Shown piece after piece: positions 58,740 to 64,000 of a stretch of DNA of 64,000 nucleotides. The position numbers and the translations under genes were made by a program. Position 1 is the stretch's first letter. The number at the start of each line of letters is the position of its first letter. This DNA is from Primula veris (lineage: Eukaryota > Streptophyta > Magnoliopsida > Ericales > Primulaceae), in assembly GCA_963682055.1 (NCBI GenBank), contig OY821742.1, forward strand, positions 9,207,752-9,271,751, in the 5' to 3' direction. A model generated the notes under the pieces. The model made no database searches, had not been told where the DNA came from, and saw nothing but the letters and a program-made list of their open reading frames with translations.

Positions 58740-59845
58740 GAATGCTACGGATTACTTTTGAGCATTATTAATTGGGGTTATTATGGATGGGCACGGGACG
58801 GATTGAGACGGATTTGTTTCAATCCTAATCCAACCTGTAAAATAAATAGCGGTGCGGATTGTGACGGATTGATGAAATTTAAATTTCAACCCAACCTAAT
58901 CAAACCCGTTTCATTTAAAACCTCAACCCAACTCAAACCAATCCGCAAAATAAATTGCGGGTTAGGACGGATTGAGTTTAGATTGATTCTTAAATTTTTA
59001 TTTTGGTCCTTTATTTTTCATAGTTTGCATAATCAACCCAAATTTTAAAATAAATTGAATATTTCAAACAGAAATATAAATTAAACTCAATCAAAGTACG
59101 TTTAGAACATTCACGAACAAGTAATAAAACTAAAATATAACAATAATTAAAGGTCGCTATCTTAAAATACACACAATGTATATATATTGCGGGTTGAAAC
59201 GGATTGAGACGGATTAATCTGCGGTTTGTGAACCTCAACCCTAACCTAACCCGCAAAATATATAGCGGATTGGGGAGGGGCGGATTGATTTTTTTTGGAC
59301 ATTCAACCCACACCAACCCGCCCCAATACATGCGGGTTGGGTTACAGGGCGGATTTATGGATTTTTTGCCCACCCCTAGTGGTTATGTTCACTTTCCGGC
59401 CGATGCATCTTTTAAGGCCTCGAGTACTTGGGCCGGAGGAGGAATCGTTACTTGAGAGTCGAGACAACTTGGGGTAGTTGTAGATACTTGGTGTGGACGC
59501 TTTAAAACATCTAGTCCGCTGATGGCTGAAACTTATTGCCTACGGTTGGCGTGTCTAAGGACGTTAGACAAAAGTTGGAGTACCATTATATTCCAAACAG
59601 ATAGTATCGATTTGGCCAGATTTTGTTCAACACGTATTTGTTATCTGTCTTGGGAACTTGAAACTTTGGTGGAATATATTCGTAAGTTTGGCGACGGTAA
59701 TGATTGGTCTTTTATTTGGGGGCCTTGTGAAGTGAATAGACCGGCTAACTATTTGGCGAATTATGCTAGAGAAGAACTTGTAACTTTTTGTTCAACAACT
59801 TTGTCCGACCAATTACGGTCTTACATGTGTAATGATTTAAATTAA
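58740..59845 (+). pseudogene. RNase H-like (RVT_3 type) reading frame split by a hAT element
   Basis: Removing 58782-59378 plus one target copy joins ...SIINWGY to VHFPADASFKASSTWAGGG in frame, the usual start of the plant RNase H-like domain, with its first Asp in ADASF. The frame meets a TGA at 59453-59455. It resumes in the same frame with MAETYCLRLACLRTL (Glu in AE), IIFQTDSIDLARF (Asp in TDS) and PCEVNRPANYLANYAREEL, where the last Asp/His region is degenerate (ANYLANYA for ADALAK-type). Such domains occur in LINEs and in free-standing plant genes. The stop and the insertion make it a relic. Confidence 0.7.
58782..59378. mobile_element. hAT-like MITE, 597 bp
   Basis: Ends TATGGATGGGC and (reverse complement) TAGGGGTGGGC. 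Flanks GGGGTTAT (58774-58781) and GTGGTTAT (59379-59386), an 8-bp duplication with one change. The interior is rich in GCGGGTT and ACGGATTGA words. Confidence 0.85.
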
Positions 59846-60385
59846 TATAAATCTCATTTGTTTTAAAAAAATACAAATTAATTTTTTTGTATGTATTTTC
59901 TAAGAGAATGATTAACATTGATTTTTTTAATCAATATCCGGTCCATTTTATTGATAAAATAGCAAAAATATTCTTTCATGAGCCAATCCCCCATGATAGC
60001 TTTTCCGATAAAAAAAAAACATTAACGGGAAATGATGGCATTACGACCTACATTCAAAAGACATTTAGTGCTAATGAACATATTTTACTAAGGACATGGC
60101 AAAAAATAAACATAATTAACACTTTTAATCTCCACTTTTCAAAGCAAAAACAATCTACGATTACTTGTTATTTACTCCTTATGCCTGTTATCCTTATATC
60201 TCATATACATCGTCGTGATCAAACTGATCTAAACAACAAGTTCAAGAGAAAATTTTTTGCTTAAAAAGTTGATTAGGCATGTTAATTTATTGCAAAAAAA
60301 AAAAAAACAGTACAAATTATGCAATATCAACTGAATCACCGGTTTAGTACGAATTAAGGAGATAGCTAAAAAACTTTCATCTCAC
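59846..60385. other. Intergenic, no recognised gene
   Basis: A 125-residue ORF (59887-60264) has no recognisable domain and a biased AT-rich composition. A poly(A) run lies near 60293. Confidence 0.45.
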
Positions 60386-61890
60386 TTAGACAGAATTGTT
60401 GAAGAAAAATTTCATACTGATACATCTTGAATTTTGTATGTACTTCCTCTTACACAAGTTGTTTCGCTCTGGTTCAACACATATGTAGTATGAGTGAGTT
60501 TTGTGAACTCCATGGGTGAGAAAAAAGTCTTGTTGGAACAGTGCGCTCCTTGTTTTGCTAAAGTATCTGTGACCTGATTCTGTTCCATATATATATATGA
60601 CATAAATCACAACTCACAAGACCCATTAGTTCAACTAAATCCAACTATAAATTATCAAATTTGGCAATAAGTTCAGAGTCCGTTTCTATGCAAATATTAC
60701 TAATATTTAACATGTAACATATAAGCAAGCCATCTCTAATAGACATGAATTCTGCATAAGTGTTAGTTTGATTGTCAATATAACTAATAAATGCAAAGAT
60801 TAAGCAACTCTTGTCATCGAATGCCCCCACAACCACTATTACATGGGTTACTATATGCAGAACCGTCACAGTTTAACTTTAATCTATCAGAAGGTGAAAA
60901 TTTCAAGAAACGAATTTAGGCATTTTCATATTACACACTACTTGATTAATAATAAGAGATTGAAGAGTATAAATCTGAAAGTGATGAGCAGATAATTTAG
61001 GATTAAGTAAAAAATTGAGGTCTGTTAACCACCTATTTCACTTTATGAATAATATCATTGACAGACATACCAACGTTATCGAACCTAACATTATTCTTAC
61101 TAATCTAAATTTCCCAGAACACAAGGAAAAGAACAAGTGCCGCAAGTTGTCCTACTTGAGTTTGATCGCAATGGTTACACCAGATAGCGACATAACTTCT
61201 CAAATTGCTATTAAACTTGAGAAAACCAAAAATAGAACTAAAATGTTTCCATACACCAAACATAATATCACTGCCATATTAATAGAGTTTGTAGAGTTTG
61301 TAGCATGATCTTACAACAAGAGCATTTAGTAGCCATATTAATACCATATTTCTTTAAATCCTCATCCAATTTATCAGCAGAAAACCAAAATTTTCAGAAG
61401 TAAATGCTAATTTTAGAGGGAAGGTTATGGTTCCAAATATATTTAGCAAGTTGAAATTTGGGTTTTTTATTTCTAAAGTAAGTAAAAGCATTTTTAGTAG
61501 TATAGGTCCCATTAAAATTATAAGGACAAAACATGATATCTTCACCCTTTCTTAAGAATAAATTAGCAGAAGAGACTTTAACAATAAGCTCATTACCTCT
61601 CATGATTGTCAATAAGATGGTATCCCACATTGTGGAAAAACCACTGAGAAGAAATTGTAAAGAGTTCCATCTCCCGACCAATTCTCATACCAAAAGTTAA
61701 TTGACCACTCCTTTATATTTCACTTGCTGTTATCAACCAAGTTTTTGAAATAAAAAAAGAAATTTTTCCAAACATAAGAGTGAGAAGAATTAATGACTGG
61801 ATTACCTCAATTATAATTATTAACAAAATACTTTTGATACATAAAAGTGATACATGATAAATTTTTATCTAAAAGTTTCCAACTCATTTT
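60386..61890 (-). pseudogene. LINE (L1-type) ORF2 C-terminal remnant
   Basis: Read on the minus strand with stops and shifts. A region near 61690-61890 has SWKLLDKN, KYF, SHSYVWKN, WSINFWYENWSGDG, the stretch between RT and the zinc-binding domain. 61394-61681 is a zf-RVT domain (WNSLQFLL, NFNGTYTTKNAFTYF, AKYIWNHNLPSKI). 60645-60869 and 60412-60610 give an RNase H-like domain (NTYAEFMSIRDGLLIC, CIETDSELI, then MEQNQVTDTLAKQGAH). This order is the normal 3' half of plant L1 elements. RT itself and the poly(A) tail were not found. Confidence 0.75.
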
Positions 61891-62927
61891 ATTATGTAAC
61901 GGAACATAGTATCTTTTAAACTCCTAATACCTAACTCCTAATACATTGCACACATAATTGTTATAATACAAATGTAAGTTCTGTACATTAATTAATATTG
62001 ATATAGCAATTGAATATTATAGGTTACACGTTAATGTTTTACTAATTTTTGAGTATTTCATATCAGAATAATATAAAACAAGTCAAGCGTCATTTAAAAA
62101 GAAAGGAGAACACGCGTTAGTTTCGTTAGCATAAAACTTTAAAAGGTCAGATTTAAGAATGAAAGGCAAACAATAAACTTATTTAAAAACACATAAATTT
62201 AGTTATATGTTAAAAATCTTAAAAGTCATGTTAAACAAGTCAAATCAAATTTTCTTCCTTAGAGGACCCCAATAGACATTGTAGTGCACCCTAGGCAAGC
62301 AACAAATCCGGATTAACGAATCAGGACGGATTGCGGAGAAGTTAAATAAGGAAGTTATGGAGATTCATATAAATGCCTAATATGAATGAGTCGTATTGTT
62401 ATACGAATGGGCCGGGGTTCATTTCAAGGTTTAAGTTGGCATTATATTAGGCTAGTGACGTTGTGCGACACATGTTAATTAAGATAATTAGTCCTACTCA
62501 AAACGACCACCCAAGTTTTTTTTGATCTCGTATTGACCACAACAAGTTTGAACATACGGGACAATGAATTCGTGGGGGGTCTTTACACTTTTGGGATAAG
62601 GGGATGTGATTGCATTTGCATCATTGTAATTATGATCGACCCATAAAGTACATTAGAAAGAGTTAGGCGCATATATGGGAGATTGGGAGTTGTGCATATC
62701 CGGGCAGCCTAAATAATCTCAGATCCTTGGTGTCTCACCGGATCTGAAAATTGTTAGCCTTTTTAACTTTAACAGAAAAAATAACAACATACCTAAAAAT
62801 TTGCAAATTTTTTATGAAAGGATCTCTTGCACTTTTCGAAAAAATATTTGATTATTTGAAAACTAGTATATTAAGTTCAAAAAAAAGAGACCAAAATAAT
62901 GCTTCAGTTGAAACTATTGGAAACAAA
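61891..62927. other. Intergenic, nothing recognised
   Basis: AT-rich spacer between the LINE remnant and the tandem repeat block. Confidence 0.5.
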
Positions 62928-63880
62928 TAGGATGGTTTTCCAACTAGACAGACCAAATTGTATTAACTATGGACAAAAAGTATTCTACATGGTCAATATG
63001 AAAACTACAAGTAAGTCCTCTAAATTCATCACTCTCCCAAGTCCCACCCAAAATGCTACTTTTATCCAACACCATATATGCTAATTGAAAAAGTTCAATC
63101 TTAAACTTGGTCAAACTAACAAATAAGTTCAGTATTGCGAAACTCTAAACAAACTCACCCTACTACCCTCAAATGGGTAATTCCGCTTACACTCCTCCAT
63201 AGAGTAGTTAGGACAAAAATGTTATAAGACAAAACAACGTGACATTAACAAAACAACTCGAATTATAATGGTTTTCAAACTAGACGGACCAAATTGTATG
63301 AACCATGGACAAAAAGTATTCTACATGGTCAATTTGAAAACTACAAGGACCGTAGTCCTCTAAATTCATCACTCCCCCACGCATGCAAAATGCTAGTTTT
63401 ATCCAACACCGAAGAATTTCAATCTTAAACTTGCTCAGATTAACAAATAAGTTCAATATTGCGGAACTCTAAACAAACTCACCATACTACCCTCAAATGG
63501 GCAATGATCTACACACACCGATTACACTACTCTATACACTATTTGTGAGAATAGTGAGAAGAAAAATGATACAAGATAAAATAACGCAACATTGACAAAA
63601 CAAGAGGATGTTTTTCTAACTAGATGGACCAAACTGTATTAACCATAGACAAAAAGTATTCTACATGGTAAATTTGAAAACTACAAGGACCGTAGTCCTC
63701 TAAATTCATCACTCTCACACCCCGAATGCTAGTTTTATCCAACACCATCCTAATTGAAGAATTTCAATATTAAACTTGCCCCGACTAACAAATAAGCTCA
63801 GTATTGCGGAACCCTAAACAAACTCACCACATTACCCACATTATCATCATATGTATACAGCGCTTACAATCCTCCATAGC
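62928..63880. repeat. Tandem repeat, three units of about 337 bp
   Basis: The anchor word GACAAAAAGTATTCTACATGG recurs at about 62972, 63308 and 63648, i.e. 336 and 340 bp apart. The following phrases (CCTCTAAATTCATCACTC, TTTTATCCAACACC, ACAAACTCACC) keep the same order. The third unit is cut by the next element. The 61-residue ORF inside is not a gene. Confidence 0.93.
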
Positions 63881-64000
63881 GGTGGCATCGGTTCGGTAAC
63901 AAACTTTTTGACTACATACCGATACCGTACCAAACTAGTTTGGTTTGAGAATTTTTATACCATTATCGAACCAAAAAAATCGGTATACCGAACTTTCGAT
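63881..64000. mobile_element. Left end of a hAT-like MITE, running off the window
   Basis: It begins near GGTGGCATCGGTTCGGTA and continues with ACCGATACCG, TACCGAAC and ATCGGTATACCGAA words, like other plant hAT MITEs. The right end is outside. Confidence 0.5.

Noticed and set aside
59887..60264. 125-residue ORF as a gene
   Set aside because: No recognisable domain, AT-driven composition and no sign of splice or promoter context.

Overview
The window is AT-rich nuclear DNA from a flowering plant, most likely a core eudicot. The evidence is intron-split plant genes with GT-AG junctions, a DREB-type AP2/ERF factor, a plant F-box/FBA gene, a plant IST1-like gene, and plant Copia, hAT, Mutator-like, LINE and SINE elements. 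The species cannot be named from the sequence alone. There are no operons; each gene stands alone in repeat-rich DNA.

Host genes: (1) 577-5901 (+), the last eight exons of a prolyl-oligopeptidase-family gene. Frame and splice sites are intact, but all three catalytic-triad positions appear replaced. (2) 7247-8515 (+), a single-exon F-box/FBA protein. (3) 18196-19410 (-), a single-exon AP2/ERF factor of DREB A-6 type. (4) 43377-47204 (-), a six-exon IST1-like ESCRT-III-associated protein.

Mobile DNA: 21064-22063 is an exactly 1000-bp solo LTR with perfect TSD. 24735-26249 is a probable second solo LTR carrying a 13 x 17-bp GC-rich minisatellite in its U3; it interrupts an old Copia gag remnant. 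26969-37150 (-) is a 10.2-kb Sirevirus-like Copia with 1171-bp LTRs, TSD GTTTT, broken gag-pol and an extra ORF in the env position. 52247-57096 (+) is a Tork/Tnt1-like Copia with 350-bp LTRs, inserted inside a foldback element whose sister copy lies at 20250-20757. 48889-50087 is a 1.2-kb hairpin element with 9-bp TSD. hAT-like non-autonomous elements with 7/8 or 8/8 TSD matches lie at 10996-11260, 41487-42077 and 58782-59378; the last splits an RNase H-like reading frame. A SINE lies at about 40397-40527, a LINE C-terminal remnant at 60386-61890 (-), and a tandem repeat of about 337 bp at 62928-63880.

The most unusual signal is a set of short arrays of a degenerate palindromic heptamer (TTGCAAC and variants TTNNAAC) repeated at exactly 12-bp spacing. 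They occur near both ends of the Sirevirus-like LTRs, at matching places in the otherwise different 1000-bp solo LTR, and inside the element, including its coding sequence.
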